From positions 48,995 to 112,994 of IMG/VR virus record IMGVR_UViG_3300001846_000239: DNA of 64,000 nt. One strand, written 5' to 3'. The stretch is from a virus. The position numbers and the translations under genes are program-made. This document shows positions 16,359 to 24,307 of the stretch, piece after piece (within the stretch, counting starts at the first letter, position 1; each line of letters opens with the position of its first letter). The notes under the pieces were generated by a model. The model was not told the DNA's origin and made no database searches. It was given only the letters and a program-made list of their open reading frames with translations.

Positions 16359-16776
16359 ACCATTAATATCTGAAATTTTAGCGCAAGCTAATAAATTAGG
16401 ATCTAAAGATAAAAGGATCGAGTATTTAAGAGAACAGTCATGTACTGCTCTTAAAGACATTTTACGTATCGGTTTAGACGATACTATTCAACTATCACTT
16501 CCAGAAGGTGCACCACCTTTTAAGAAGTTCGATGTCGAAGGCAACAAGAAACCTAAAGAGCTTAGGTTTGTATATACCGAATTTGCCAAGTTTGTTAAAG
16601 CAGCAACACCAAATTTAAATCAATTTAAGCGTGAAACCGCTTTTATTGAATTGCTAGAATCTATTCACCCGGATGATGCCAAGCTTTTTTGTGACGCCAA
16701 AGATAAAAATCTTAAATACAAATATATCACAAAGACGTTAGTTAAAGCCGCATTTCCAAATTTGATTAAAAAATAG
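16351..16776 (+). CDS. Conserved RNase H-neighbour protein (DUF6433-like)
   Basis: ATG 16351 has CGGAGGAA upstream, better than the GTG-type extension at 16327. 141 residues, helical, with DILRIGLDDTIQLSLPEGAPP in the middle and a basic C-terminus. From memory it belongs to a family (DUF6433) that follows RNase H in T4-like cyanophages. Function unknown; the neighbourhood suggests a role in replication. Confidence 0.7.
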   Translation: MDKPLISEILAQANKLGSKDKRIEYLREQSCTALKDILRIGLDDTIQLSLPEGAPPFKKFDVEGNKKPKELRFVYTEFAKFVKAATPNLNQFKRETAFIELLESIHPDDAKLFCDAKDKNLKYKYITKTLVKAAFPNLIKK

Positions 16777-16799
16777 GAGATTAATTACGATACACTCTA

Positions 16800-16805
16800 T
16801 ATAAT
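16800..16805 (+). promoter_or_regulatory. Possible weak promoter -10 (TATAAT)
   Basis: TATAAT in the gap before 16843, but no recognisable -35 hexamer 16-18 bases upstream, unlike the nine other promoters here. Confidence 0.35.
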
Positions 16806-16842
16806 GATAGTTTTTCAATTCACTTTAACCCGGAGATTGCTT

Positions 16843-17013
16843 ATGAGTTATATTCAAATTGAACGCCTTAAAAAAGACAGAAACGAGGCACTATACTATC
16901 AAAGAAAACTGTTAAAAAAAGGTAAGTCAGTGTTAGCATATAAGATGGAAAAAAAGATTGCGCATTTAAATCATTACCTGCAGGATATGGAGGAAGTAAC
17001 TAAAACCCATTAG
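16843..17013 (+). CDS. Small charged helical protein
   Basis: 56 residues from ATG 16843 (CGGAGA upstream): MSYIQIERLKKDRNEALYYQ then a Lys-rich helix. It is followed 12 bases later by a strong terminator, so it closes the transcription unit. No family recognised. Confidence 0.55.
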   Translation: MSYIQIERLKKDRNEALYYQRKLLKKGKSVLAYKMEKKIAHLNHYLQDMEEVTKTH

Positions 17014-17025
17014 ATAAGCAAACTG

Positions 17026-17064
17026 CCCCTCGGTAAAACTTTTTTTACTGAGGGGTTTACTTTT
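17026..17064 (+). terminator. Intrinsic terminator
   Basis: CCCCTCGGTAAAA (17026-17038) pairs with TTTTACTGAGGGG (17043-17055), one G-T wobble, followed by a T-rich tract. The tract overlaps the -35 of the next promoter. Confidence 0.88.
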
Positions 17065-17084
17065 GATTGAAAGCATGTTATAAT
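17056..17084 (+). promoter_or_regulatory. Early sigma70-type promoter, leaderless
   Basis: TTTACT (17056-17061), 17-bp spacer, extended -10 TGTTATAAT with TATAAT at 17079-17084. Predicted +1 about 17091, one base before ATG 17092. Confidence 0.8.
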
Positions 17085-17091
17085 ATAGATT

Positions 17092-17661
17092 ATGAATATA
17101 TTTGTTTTAGATGATGATCCAACAATTGCAGCCCAACTCCAGTGCGACAAACACGTCGTAAAAATGATAGTTGAGTCTGCGCAAATGTTATCAACAGTAC
17201 ATCGTATGGTTGATGGAGTAATGGAACGTAGACCTTCAAAGTCTGGTTCAATGCTTCAGTATTACAAGCTAGATGATGAAAGAGAAAATCTTCTCTATAA
17301 AGCTTGTCATTATAATCATCCGTCTACAGTATGGACTCGTGAGAGCTGTTGTAATTATAGTTGGCACTATGAGCACTTCAAAGCATTATGTGACGAGTAT
17401 ACATATCGTTATGGAAAAGTTCATGCGACAGATATTAAATTAAGAGAAGTATTAAAAGCTTTACCGGTTAACATTAATAGAATGGCCGGTAAAACGCCAT
17501 TTAAATTGGCTATGAGCTCTAATCCAGAGTGTGTAGTTCATGATTTAGGTGGAACTAATGCTGTAGAATCGTATCGTAATTTTTATAAAACTAAACAAAA
17601 AAGGTTCAAAATGGTTTGGACCAAACGTAAAATACCGGAGTGGTTTAATGCCATTATATGA
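17092..17661 (+). CDS. Conserved T4-like phage protein, unknown function
   Basis: 189 residues. The N-terminus MNIFVLDDDPTIAAQLQCDK followed by HVVKMIVESAQMLSTVHR is a strongly conserved pattern I remember from many marine phages, sometimes annotated as pyrimidine-dimer-glycosylase-related, without similarity to T4 DenV that I can verify. Later WTRESCCNYSWHYEHFKALCDEY holds His/Cys residues. A nucleic-acid enzyme is possible. The mRNA is predicted to begin at or next to the start codon. Confidence 0.6.
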   Translation: MNIFVLDDDPTIAAQLQCDKHVVKMIVESAQMLSTVHRMVDGVMERRPSKSGSMLQYYKLDDERENLLYKACHYNHPSTVWTRESCCNYSWHYEHFKALCDEYTYRYGKVHATDIKLREVLKALPVNINRMAGKTPFKLAMSSNPECVVHDLGGTNAVESYRNFYKTKQKRFKMVWTKRKIPEWFNAII

Positions 17662-17893
17662 TTTTGAAAATAAAGAGACAGGCGAAGTCGTGACAAAGAT
17701 GATGTCTATTGCTGACAAAGCTACGTATCTTGAAGAAAATCCAAATATGAGACAGGTTATTAGTGCGCCAAATCTTATTGGTGAGACTGGTGGATCTGTA
17801 TTAAAAAAGGCTGGTGACGGCTGGAAAGAAGTACAAGACCGAATTAAACGTGGATTACCACCATCACTTAAGGATAATATCAATACAAAATGA
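17648..17893 (+). CDS. FmdB-like small protein lacking the zinc-ribbon Cys
   Basis: 81 residues beginning MPLYDFENKETGEVVTKMM, which follows the beta-hairpin pattern of FmdB-type regulators (M-P-x-Y-x-F/Y) but has no Cys at all, so the zinc ribbon is lost. The C-terminal half (DGWKEVQDRIKRGLPPSLKD) matches relatives in cyanophages as I recall. Overlaps both neighbours by 14 and 4 bases. Confidence 0.7.
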   Translation: MPLYDFENKETGEVVTKMMSIADKATYLEENPNMRQVISAPNLIGETGGSVLKKAGDGWKEVQDRIKRGLPPSLKDNINTK

Positions 17894-18573
17894 AGAAACC
17901 TAACGTTTTAAAGCTCGAACATTTAGTTAAATTAGATCCATTAACAGAAAACCAGAAACTAGCATTTGACGCATTCGAATCGGGCAGTCACATGTGTCTT
18001 GATGGATCGGCGGGTACGGGTAAGACTTTTATATCTTTATATTTGGCACTTGAAGCCGTATTGAAAAAAGATTATGAAAAAGTCGTGATTGTAAGATCTG
18101 CGGTACCGACAAGGGATATGGGCTTTCTTCCAGGAACTCAAGAAGAAAAGGAAGATGCTTATACTCAACCTTATAAAGCTATCGTAAGTGATTTATTTGA
18201 TGATAGTGAAGCTTGGGATAAGCTGACCCGATTAAATAAAAAAGTTGAATTTTTAACCACATCATTTATTCGTGGTTTAACTATTAAGAATGCAGTTGTT
18301 ATTGTGGACGAATCACAAAACTGCAATTATCATGAGTTGTGTTCTGTTATTACAAGGCTTGGTGAAGATTGTAGATTCATTATGGCAGGTGATTATTATC
18401 AATCTGATTTTACTCGTAAGGGAGATCAAGATGGTATAAAAGACTTTATCAATATCATTAAACATATGAATCAATTTGAACACATTGAATTTAAATGGGA
18501 AGATATTGTCAGAAGCGGTTTTGTGAGAGACTTTATTATGACAAAGGAACTATATGAAAATGGGAAACTTTAA
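17890..18573 (+). CDS. phoH: PhoH-like P-loop ATPase
   Basis: 227 residues with Walker A DGSAGTGKTF (residues about 38-46), conserved VVIVRSAVPTRDMGFLPGT, Walker B VVIVDESQN and GDYYQSD. This is the PhoH core common in marine phages; the family combines ATPase and in some bacteria RNA-unwinding or nuclease functions, but the phage role is not settled. Overlaps both neighbours. Confidence 0.92.
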   Translation: MKKPNVLKLEHLVKLDPLTENQKLAFDAFESGSHMCLDGSAGTGKTFISLYLALEAVLKKDYEKVVIVRSAVPTRDMGFLPGTQEEKEDAYTQPYKAIVSDLFDDSEAWDKLTRLNKKVEFLTTSFIRGLTIKNAVVIVDESQNCNYHELCSVITRLGEDCRFIMAGDYYQSDFTRKGDQDGIKDFINIIKHMNQFEHIEFKWEDIVRSGFVRDFIMTKELYENGKL

Positions 18574-19237
18574 ACATGAAAAGATTGATCTTGGATACGA
18601 AGACATGGATGCTAACACTACTCCCGATGGGAGAAAGTATTCTGCTCCTAATGGTAGGAAGTATCCTTCTATTACTACCGTACTTTCAATTTTAAGTGAA
18701 GATGCAATAAGAGAATGGCGCGCACGCGTCGGAGAAGAAGAGGCTAATAGAGTATCTCATAGAGCCTCAACTCGTGGTACCGCAGTTCACGAAGTTTTAG
18801 AAAGATACGTTGATAATGAGGAGGATTACTACAAAGATTGTAACCTCGTAGTCAAATCTAACTTCATGGAAGTGAAAGATATTCTTGATAAAAACCTTAC
18901 AACAGTTTATGCTCAAGAAGCTCCACTTTATTCGGAGCATCTAGGTGTAGCCGGAAGAGTAGATTGTGTCGGTATTTGGAATGGTAAACCTTCTATTATC
19001 GATTACAAGACATCGGCTAAACCTAAAAAGAAAAGCTATTGTGAAAATTACTTTATTCAAGAAACCGCGTATGCTATTATGTGGGAAGAAAGAACAGGTA
19101 TGCCAATTACACAGTTGGTAACACTCATTGCTGGTGATCAAGGCGCTCAAGTTTTTATTGAGCATCGTGATAACTGGACAGAAAAATTATTGGATACTAT
19201 ATCAGAGTTCAATATGAGAAAATTATTTGGGAGATAA
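18554..19237 (+). CDS. PD-(D/E)XK exonuclease (RecB/MGME1-like)
   Basis: 227 residues. The nuclease core is readable: TRGTAVHEVLERY (helix with the conserved Glu), HLGVAGRVDCVG then PSIIDYKTS (catalytic D...D-x-K), and QETAYAIMWEE (QxxxY-type motif). This pattern fits Cas4/RecB/MGME1 single-strand exonucleases found in T4-like phages. AAGGA six bases upstream supports ATG 18554. It overlaps phoH by 20 bases. Confidence 0.85.
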   Translation: MKMGNFKHEKIDLGYEDMDANTTPDGRKYSAPNGRKYPSITTVLSILSEDAIREWRARVGEEEANRVSHRASTRGTAVHEVLERYVDNEEDYYKDCNLVVKSNFMEVKDILDKNLTTVYAQEAPLYSEHLGVAGRVDCVGIWNGKPSIIDYKTSAKPKKKSYCENYFIQETAYAIMWEERTGMPITQLVTLIAGDQGAQVFIEHRDNWTEKLLDTISEFNMRKLFGR

Positions 19238-19238
19238 T

Positions 19239-19448
19239 ATGAAAAATCTAAGGGACCAATTGGTCAAAACATCAATTCATTATTTGCAAGGACAAGCAGA
19301 GAAACATAGAATGAATATTGAACTTATTCTAAGTAATCCTGTCGCAGTTCCGGAACATCCGAATATCATGGAAACACTTGAGGGTGAACTTGGTAAGATG
19401 GCTGAGTACCATGATAAGATTGAAATGATGCAAAAATATTTTAAATAA
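19239..19448 (+). CDS. Small helical protein, unknown
   Basis: 69 residues from ATG 19239 (GGGAGA upstream), MKNLRDQLVKTSIHYLQGQA onward, all-helical, ending KIEMMQKYFK. Relatives follow the nuclease gene in other marine T4-like phages as I recall. It ends 14 bases before the next promoter. Confidence 0.55.
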   Translation: MKNLRDQLVKTSIHYLQGQAEKHRMNIELILSNPVAVPEHPNIMETLEGELGKMAEYHDKIEMMQKYFK

Positions 19449-19462
19449 TTTACAAAAAAGTG

Positions 19463-19491
19463 TTTACAAACCCTTCAAAGTGTGGTATAAT
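19463..19491 (+). promoter_or_regulatory. Early sigma70-type promoter
   Basis: TTTACA (19463-19468), 17-bp spacer, TATAAT (19486-19491). Followed by an AAGGAG site and ATG 19521. Confidence 0.88.
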
Positions 19492-19520
19492 ACCACTATA
19501 GATTGATGAAGGAGTTTATT

Positions 19521-19742
19521 ATGGAAAGTAAAATTGTGGGAAGACCAGTGCATAATCCTGTACTGGCAGTTATGGAAATCCCACTGAATAGTAAAGAGCT
19601 AGTAGAGCTAGCCATATCAAAAGAGATCGATGCGTGGGATATCCTTTGCGAAAAACTTAAAGATCAAGGTTACATGGATCCAAGAGGTAATATGCACATA
19701 GATTATTTAGTAATTAATGGTATAAGGAAGGTGTTTCACTAA
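19521..19742 (+). CDS. Small protein, unknown
   Basis: 73 residues from ATG 19521, chosen for AAGGAG at 19509-19514 (an ATG at 19503 lies upstream of that site). MESKIVGRPVHNPVLAVMEI begins a mixed alpha/beta domain. First gene after an early promoter. No family recognised. Confidence 0.6.
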   Translation: MESKIVGRPVHNPVLAVMEIPLNSKELVELAISKEIDAWDILCEKLKDQGYMDPRGNMHIDYLVINGIRKVFH

Positions 19743-20335
19743 TGAAAAAGAATATGAAAGATAACATAATTTTAGTAGATTGTGATGGAGTTTTATGTGA
19801 TTGGGAATACTCATTTACCCAATACATGAATCATAAAGGATATCCAACAGTTGATGATCAACAATATAATGTTGCGAAAAGGTTCGGTCTAACTCTAGAA
19901 CAAGGTAAAGCCTTTGTTGCGGAGTTTAATGATTCGGCTGCTATTGCGTTTTTGCCTCCTTTGAGGGACGCGGTATATTATATGAAAAGATTGAATATGT
20001 TGCATGGATATAGGTTCCATTGTATCACATCTTTGTCTACAAATAAGTATGCACAAAAGCTAAGAATCCAAAATTTAGAATTACTATTTGGTAAAGAATT
20101 ATGGGATGATTTTATCTTCCTCGGATGTGGTGAAGATAAAGATGAAGAACTGGCTAAGTACAAAGATACTAATTGCTGGTGGATTGAAGATAAGCCTGTG
20201 AATGCTGAAGTTGGTGAAATGTTTGGTTTAGATCCAATCATTGTTGCGCATGATCATAATGCTTATTACAAAGGCGATATTCCTAGATACTGGAAGTGGA
20301 AGGATATATATAAACATATAACTGGAGAAATCTAA
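19742..20335 (+). CDS. HAD-superfamily phosphatase, possible 5'(3')-nucleotidase
   Basis: 197 residues. HAD motif I is VDCDGVLCDW (Asp13 nucleophile and Asp15), motif II lies in CITSLSTN, and motif IV in WWIEDKPVNAEVG with later DHNAYY. This layout matches NT5C-type deoxynucleotidases, which would fit nucleotide metabolism beside ribonucleotide reductase, but substrate specificity is not readable. A four-base-spaced cascade of overlapping genes follows. Confidence 0.8.
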   Translation: MKKNMKDNIILVDCDGVLCDWEYSFTQYMNHKGYPTVDDQQYNVAKRFGLTLEQGKAFVAEFNDSAAIAFLPPLRDAVYYMKRLNMLHGYRFHCITSLSTNKYAQKLRIQNLELLFGKELWDDFIFLGCGEDKDEELAKYKDTNCWWIEDKPVNAEVGEMFGLDPIIVAHDHNAYYKGDIPRYWKWKDIYKHITGEI

Positions 20336-20505
20336 TGCCTGTAAAATTTAAAGAAACTGTAAAAAATAGAGACGGATCCGTACAAAACTATTATATGAGA
20401 TCTACACCAACTGATGAGTTAATTGAGGCATTGGAAAATCACAACACTCCAAAAAAGAAGAAGCAAAAAATTCGTAATGAATTAATTAAACGTGGCCATG
20501 CTTAA
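20335..20505 (+). CDS. Tiny basic protein
   Basis: 56 residues, MPVKFKETVKNRDGSVQNYY then a helix and a Lys-rich segment KKKKQKIRNELIKRGHA. The start overlaps the HAD gene stop (TAATG). The composition and conserved gene position suggest it is real. Confidence 0.6.
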   Translation: MPVKFKETVKNRDGSVQNYYMRSTPTDELIEALENHNTPKKKKQKIRNELIKRGHA

Positions 20506-20680
20506 AAAATGGTGGAGAATATGGGCTAAGAGCCTGGGCGAGAAAGTCGGAGAAACTGATAAACAAGCAAATACCATTGCTGCTATACGAACAGTATGGT
20601 GGATTACACACATGGCAACTTGCTTGTTTATTATATTAAATGCCATAGCCAATCATGGTTGGGCATTATTTGGATTATGA
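20498..20680 (+). CDS. Small single-pass membrane protein
   Basis: 60 residues from ATG 20498 (GTG 20492 is possible). A basic N-terminus (MLKKWWRIWAKSLGEKVGE) precedes a hydrophobic span about residues 32-52 (WWITHMATCLFIILNAIA). Relatives are common in marine T4-like phages as I recall. Function unknown. Confidence 0.6.
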   Translation: MLKKWWRIWAKSLGEKVGETDKQANTIAAIRTVWWITHMATCLFIILNAIANHGWALFGL

Positions 20681-20790
20681 AAATAAATATTAATATTGAA
20701 ATAGATACGGAAAATTCCCAAGACATATCAACAATAGAAGAACTGATTGAAGCGCTAAAACAATTAAAGCTTCAATCAGAATCAGAGTAA
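20677..20790 (+). CDS. Tiny acidic protein
   Basis: 37 residues, MKINININIEIDTENSQDIS then an acidic helix. Start overlaps the previous stop (ATGA). Last gene before the late promoter at 20815. Too short for family assignment. Confidence 0.45.
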   Translation: MKININIEIDTENSQDISTIEELIEALKQLKLQSESE

Positions 20791-20814
20791 TTTGAAAATT
20801 AGCTTTTCTTTATG

Positions 20815-20822
20815 TATAAATA
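20815..20822 (+). promoter_or_regulatory. T4-type late promoter (TATAAATA)
   Basis: Perfect TATAAATA in the 50-base gap before 20841; +1 expected about 20828, followed by AAAGGAGAG and the ATG. It starts the long operon carrying the Hint protein, lysozyme and curli-like genes. Confidence 0.9.
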
Positions 20823-20840
20823 ACAGTAAAGGAGAGTTAT

Positions 20841-21104
20841 ATGAGCGAATTATTAGACTTTGATTTCGGCTTTACGGCTGTCGATGAAGACGAGCTGGAG
20901 GCTGTACAATCCGTAAAAAATGAAGCTTCAGATGCTTCTGCAACCGCACAAGAATTAGAGGATAAGTTAAATAGACTTTATAACTCAATTCTTCCTTTAC
21001 TTACAAATTTAAAAAAGAATCCAGAAAAAGAATATATTCTTTGGCCGAATAGAGTCGAGAAGATAGAACAATTTGAAGATTTAATATCGGGGATAATAAA
21101 GTAA
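20841..21104 (+). CDS. Small acidic virion-associated-like protein
   Basis: 87 residues, acidic N-terminus (MSELLDFDFGFTAVDEDELE), a coiled helix around ATAQELEDKLNRLYNSILP, and EYILWPNRVEKIEQF near the end. The C-terminal WPNR pattern is familiar from small proteins encoded next to tail-fibre genes in cyanophages. First gene after a late promoter, so expressed with structural genes; function unknown. Confidence 0.65.
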   Translation: MSELLDFDFGFTAVDEDELEAVQSVKNEASDASATAQELEDKLNRLYNSILPLLTNLKKNPEKEYILWPNRVEKIEQFEDLISGIIK

Positions 21105-23254
21105 TGGCATATATGAATGCATCAGGTGCTATTGGCCTGAAAGACGCTGGGTATGACTATACATCTGATTGGGAAGCCTTAAGCACGACGATAACTAGTG
21201 GTTCTAGAAGTATTGAAATGAACGTAGCAGTTTATTACTCATGTATACCACAAAGTAGTGGATATACAGCTATTCATCGTGGAGCGGCTGGAGCAATGTA
21301 TGGTTATGCGTTATCTTTGGATACAAGTCATGCTGATATCCAACTTGGATATTCGGTTCATAGAGGCGCCGTAGCCGCTGGTTCTGGTACATTTTACTCG
21401 TCAGATCTAGGAACTAATATTTACGGTTCAGATTACCGAAGCAGCGCTGGATATACTACTAGTAATTGGACGCACCGATCATGGCCCGAATCTACAAATG
21501 CCAATGAAGCTATTTGTCCGGCAAATATTTCATGTTTTTCTTCTATATCTGGATTATATTCTAGTTCGGGTTCTGCAATAGGTTCTCTTGGTTCAGGATG
21601 GAATGGAACATATACATCTGAAAATGGTACAGGATGGAAAGTAACTCAAATATTATGGCATCAAGATACTGTTACATCAGCAGGTACAAATAAGACATGG
21701 GAAAATATAAGTGGTGGCACTTTATATGGAGGAACCCATAATACTTCTACAGATGCTGGTAACTTTTTTACAATATCAATGAAAAGAACAGATGGTGGAA
21801 CAATTACCAGTTCGGATATCGCGGCTGAAGATACATTTAAAAAAATTCTAATGGGTAACCAATATTTTTATCATTATAATTGTGATAGTATTATCTACAG
21901 TGGTTCTTACATTAATTTCAGATGGAAGATAACTGATGCCGTAAGAGCTTCGATCGGTAGTACAGGTAGTAAAACATTTAAAATATATGGTAATACTCAG
22001 ACACCTAAAAATGGAATTGCTGAACTTCATGGCGGTAATGATACAACCAACATTGCTCTTTCAGAGTATTATAGCGGTGGAGCATATACGCATAGTTCTA
22101 ATACTAGTGTACCAACTAGTGGCGCGATATCTATGGGTGATTTTTATGATACTATACACGGCGATCCAACTTACATGAATACATCTAACATTAATATAAC
22201 CGCTGGGTTTAATGAGATTCATGGTGGTGGATCAACAACACAACGTGCTGGAACCAGAGCTGACGTTACGTTTAAGCCAACTGGCATAGATATAAATTTT
22301 AGGGATTATGATACAACCTCTAGCTATCTCGATTATACTGCCAATATATTATTTAGTGGTGGACGGGATTCAATGCCTGGAACAATAACTCCGGAAGATG
22401 GTACTTATATTACTTCAATAAGAATGCGTTGGAGACTTCATAATTATGGAGTAGATCATACTGGAACAAGCGGCGGTGGTACTAGGACGACCTATATGTA
22501 TGGTCATGATTCGGGTACAGGATATACATGGATCGACTCTGATTGGTCCGAGTCTTTATCTGCTCATACACCAAATAATACAAGTGTATATAGTTCTTGG
22601 AGAACATATAGCTTTCCTAATGGAATTACTAGTAACCAAAATCGTACTATAGGCTTAGAATGCCGGGCAAACGCAGGCGGTCCTAATGGTGTAAATGTTG
22701 CGGTCTCACAATTATATGCTAATAGCGGAGGATATTTCCGATTAGAAATTGAGGTATTTAGTGAAGGTACTTCTGATACAATAACTTATACAAGAAATTA
22801 TGTTGATAGTAATACTCCTAAGCTTTCTGCACAATCGACTGATTCTAATTTCTCATGTATTTTACCTGATACAATTGTTGAAGAATGTACAAAAGGATTT
22901 ATCCCAGCAAGCGAGGTTGAACAAGGAGACAAAATAAAAGCTAAAGGCGATTTAAATGATCCAACAGTTGAAGACCAATATGTTCGTGTGTTAGGTATAG
23001 AAGAGCATCCTAGATCAGGTTATTATGATCTTATGGGAGTTGGTATTACAGGAGATCACCCGATTAGATTACTAAATGCTAATGAATGGATTAAAGTCGA
23101 AGACTTAAATGATGATGTTGACTGTGAATATGTAGAAGAATCTTGTACTCCTTTGTATATAAGAACTGCCCCGGGTTGGTTCTACGTATATCATCCAGGT
23201 GATGATTATATGAAAACAACTGTGAGCGGCGATTATGCGCAAGGATCTGATTAA
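21104..23254 (+). CDS. Fibre/adhesin-like protein with C-terminal Hint (intein-like) domain
   Basis: 716 residues. About 1-580 are Gly/Ser/Thr/Tyr-rich beta-type sequence without Cys clusters, as in secreted or tail-fibre proteins. From Cys585 the sequence becomes a Hint domain: CILPDTIVEECTKGFIPASE then VEQGDKIKAKG (N-block with the self-splicing Cys), and GITGDHPIRL (T-x-x-H block). The terminal His-Asn needed for full splicing is absent, so hedgehog-like N-S shift and cleavage or ligation after Ser584 is the expected chemistry, by family knowledge. It is preceded by a late promoter operon start and overlaps a nucleotidyltransferase gene by 20 bases. Confidence 0.8.
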   Translation: MAYMNASGAIGLKDAGYDYTSDWEALSTTITSGSRSIEMNVAVYYSCIPQSSGYTAIHRGAAGAMYGYALSLDTSHADIQLGYSVHRGAVAAGSGTFYSSDLGTNIYGSDYRSSAGYTTSNWTHRSWPESTNANEAICPANISCFSSISGLYSSSGSAIGSLGSGWNGTYTSENGTGWKVTQILWHQDTVTSAGTNKTWENISGGTLYGGTHNTSTDAGNFFTISMKRTDGGTITSSDIAAEDTFKKILMGNQYFYHYNCDSIIYSGSYINFRWKITDAVRASIGSTGSKTFKIYGNTQTPKNGIAELHGGNDTTNIALSEYYSGGAYTHSSNTSVPTSGAISMGDFYDTIHGDPTYMNTSNINITAGFNEIHGGGSTTQRAGTRADVTFKPTGIDINFRDYDTTSSYLDYTANILFSGGRDSMPGTITPEDGTYITSIRMRWRLHNYGVDHTGTSGGGTRTTYMYGHDSGTGYTWIDSDWSESLSAHTPNNTSVYSSWRTYSFPNGITSNQNRTIGLECRANAGGPNGVNVAVSQLYANSGGYFRLEIEVFSEGTSDTITYTRNYVDSNTPKLSAQSTDSNFSCILPDTIVEECTKGFIPASEVEQGDKIKAKGDLNDPTVEDQYVRVLGIEEHPRSGYYDLMGVGITGDHPIRLLNANEWIKVEDLNDDVDCEYVEESCTPLYIRTAPGWFYVYHPGDDYMKTTVSGDYAQGSD

Positions 23255-23690
23255 ATATTTAATAGAAGATTGTAATCTCATTGAGAGGTTCCCTGGACAT
23301 AAAATCTATAAATGGGGAACCTACGGTGAACCAGGAGCCAGTGATTTAGATATAGTTTTTGTGGGAGAGATATCTAAAAACGTCGCTCTTGATATACGTG
23401 ACATTTGGCTAAATGCCGATGTCGGATTAGATTTAGATATAACAATATTGCCGGATCATACATTGTTTAATCATATAGATCGATTTAATGAATGTAAAGA
23501 TGATCTATATTTTTTTAATGAAACGATTATAAGATATAAATTATGGCCATTATCTAATAATGATGTTCATGGAAGAATAATTGAAGATAAAGGTGTTTAT
23601 TGGAAAGTGACTCAAATGTTTGCAAATAAAGCATTTAAGTATAAAGATAAAGGATGGCCAAAACCGATATTATTGAAAGATTATGTTTGA
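23235..23690 (+). CDS. Nucleotidyltransferase-fold protein (pol-beta superfamily)
   Basis: 151 residues. WGTYGEPGASDLDIVFVG contains the G-S-x-x-D-x-D type signature of minimal nucleotidyltransferases (here GASDLDIV), with a further acidic pair in LDLDITILPD, enough for a metal-dependent active site. The remainder is helical with no antitoxin (HEPN) domain fused. Its start lies inside the Hint-protein gene, so both are translated from the same late message. Target unknown. Confidence 0.75.
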   Translation: MRKDLIKYLIEDCNLIERFPGHKIYKWGTYGEPGASDLDIVFVGEISKNVALDIRDIWLNADVGLDLDITILPDHTLFNHIDRFNECKDDLYFFNETIIRYKLWPLSNNDVHGRIIEDKGVYWKVTQMFANKAFKYKDKGWPKPILLKDYV

Positions 23691-24297
23691 TATAGATTAT
23701 TTAAGAAAGAATATTATTAGTGAGAAATGGCCAGTAGAAACTGGAATAGGATCTCCGCCTCAACCATATTATCATGGTTTAGGTTGTATAAGATTAGCAA
23801 TGAAGGATAAAAGTTTTATTAATTTTTATTCTAAGGACATAGAGGCTGAGACTAAATTTTTACATACTCATAGAGAGAATTTTTGGTCTAAAAGCTTACA
23901 TGGAAGCTATAAGAATATATTATACGACGTAGTTCCAACGAATTATGATACAGGTTGGAAACAAGTCAATATAGTATGTCAGTCAGGTAAAAATCCAACT
24001 GATGTATTTAGTAATGTAAAAGTTACTAAAATGGATGAATTTGTATTAGAAGAAGGAAAAGAGCTATTTCATAATTATAGTGATTTTCATGATATTGAAT
24101 TATTGACAGATCATGTGATAACTCAAGTAAAATTTGATTTTTCACCACCATATCCTGTCAACTATAGATTTAATATTCTTCCAAAATTGGTTGTGCCAAA
24201 TGAGGCACAAAATATTAACGCTTTGAATAATTATGGAAATGAAGAAAATAACTGGGAAATCATTTCTGGAATTTTAAATAGCATAAATAAAACATAA
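23683..24297 (+). CDS. Cupin-like protein, unknown function
   Basis: 204 residues, overlapping the nucleotidyltransferase gene by eight bases. FLHTHRENFWSKSLHGSYKN followed by ILYDVVP resembles the first metal-binding motif of cupins (H-x-H...), and further beta strands follow. I recall related H-x-H proteins in cyanophages annotated only as hypothetical. It forms a three-gene set with the Hint protein and the nucleotidyltransferase. Confidence 0.55.
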   Translation: MFDIDYLRKNIISEKWPVETGIGSPPQPYYHGLGCIRLAMKDKSFINFYSKDIEAETKFLHTHRENFWSKSLHGSYKNILYDVVPTNYDTGWKQVNIVCQSGKNPTDVFSNVKVTKMDEFVLEEGKELFHNYSDFHDIELLTDHVITQVKFDFSPPYPVNYRFNILPKLVVPNEAQNINALNNYGNEENNWEIISGILNSINKT

Positions 24298-24307
24298 AGG
24301 AGAAAAT

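Noticed and set aside
24282-24289. CATAAATA before the lysozyme gene as a late promoter
   Set aside because: One mismatch to the consensus and it overlaps the end of the upstream coding frame; evidence too weak.
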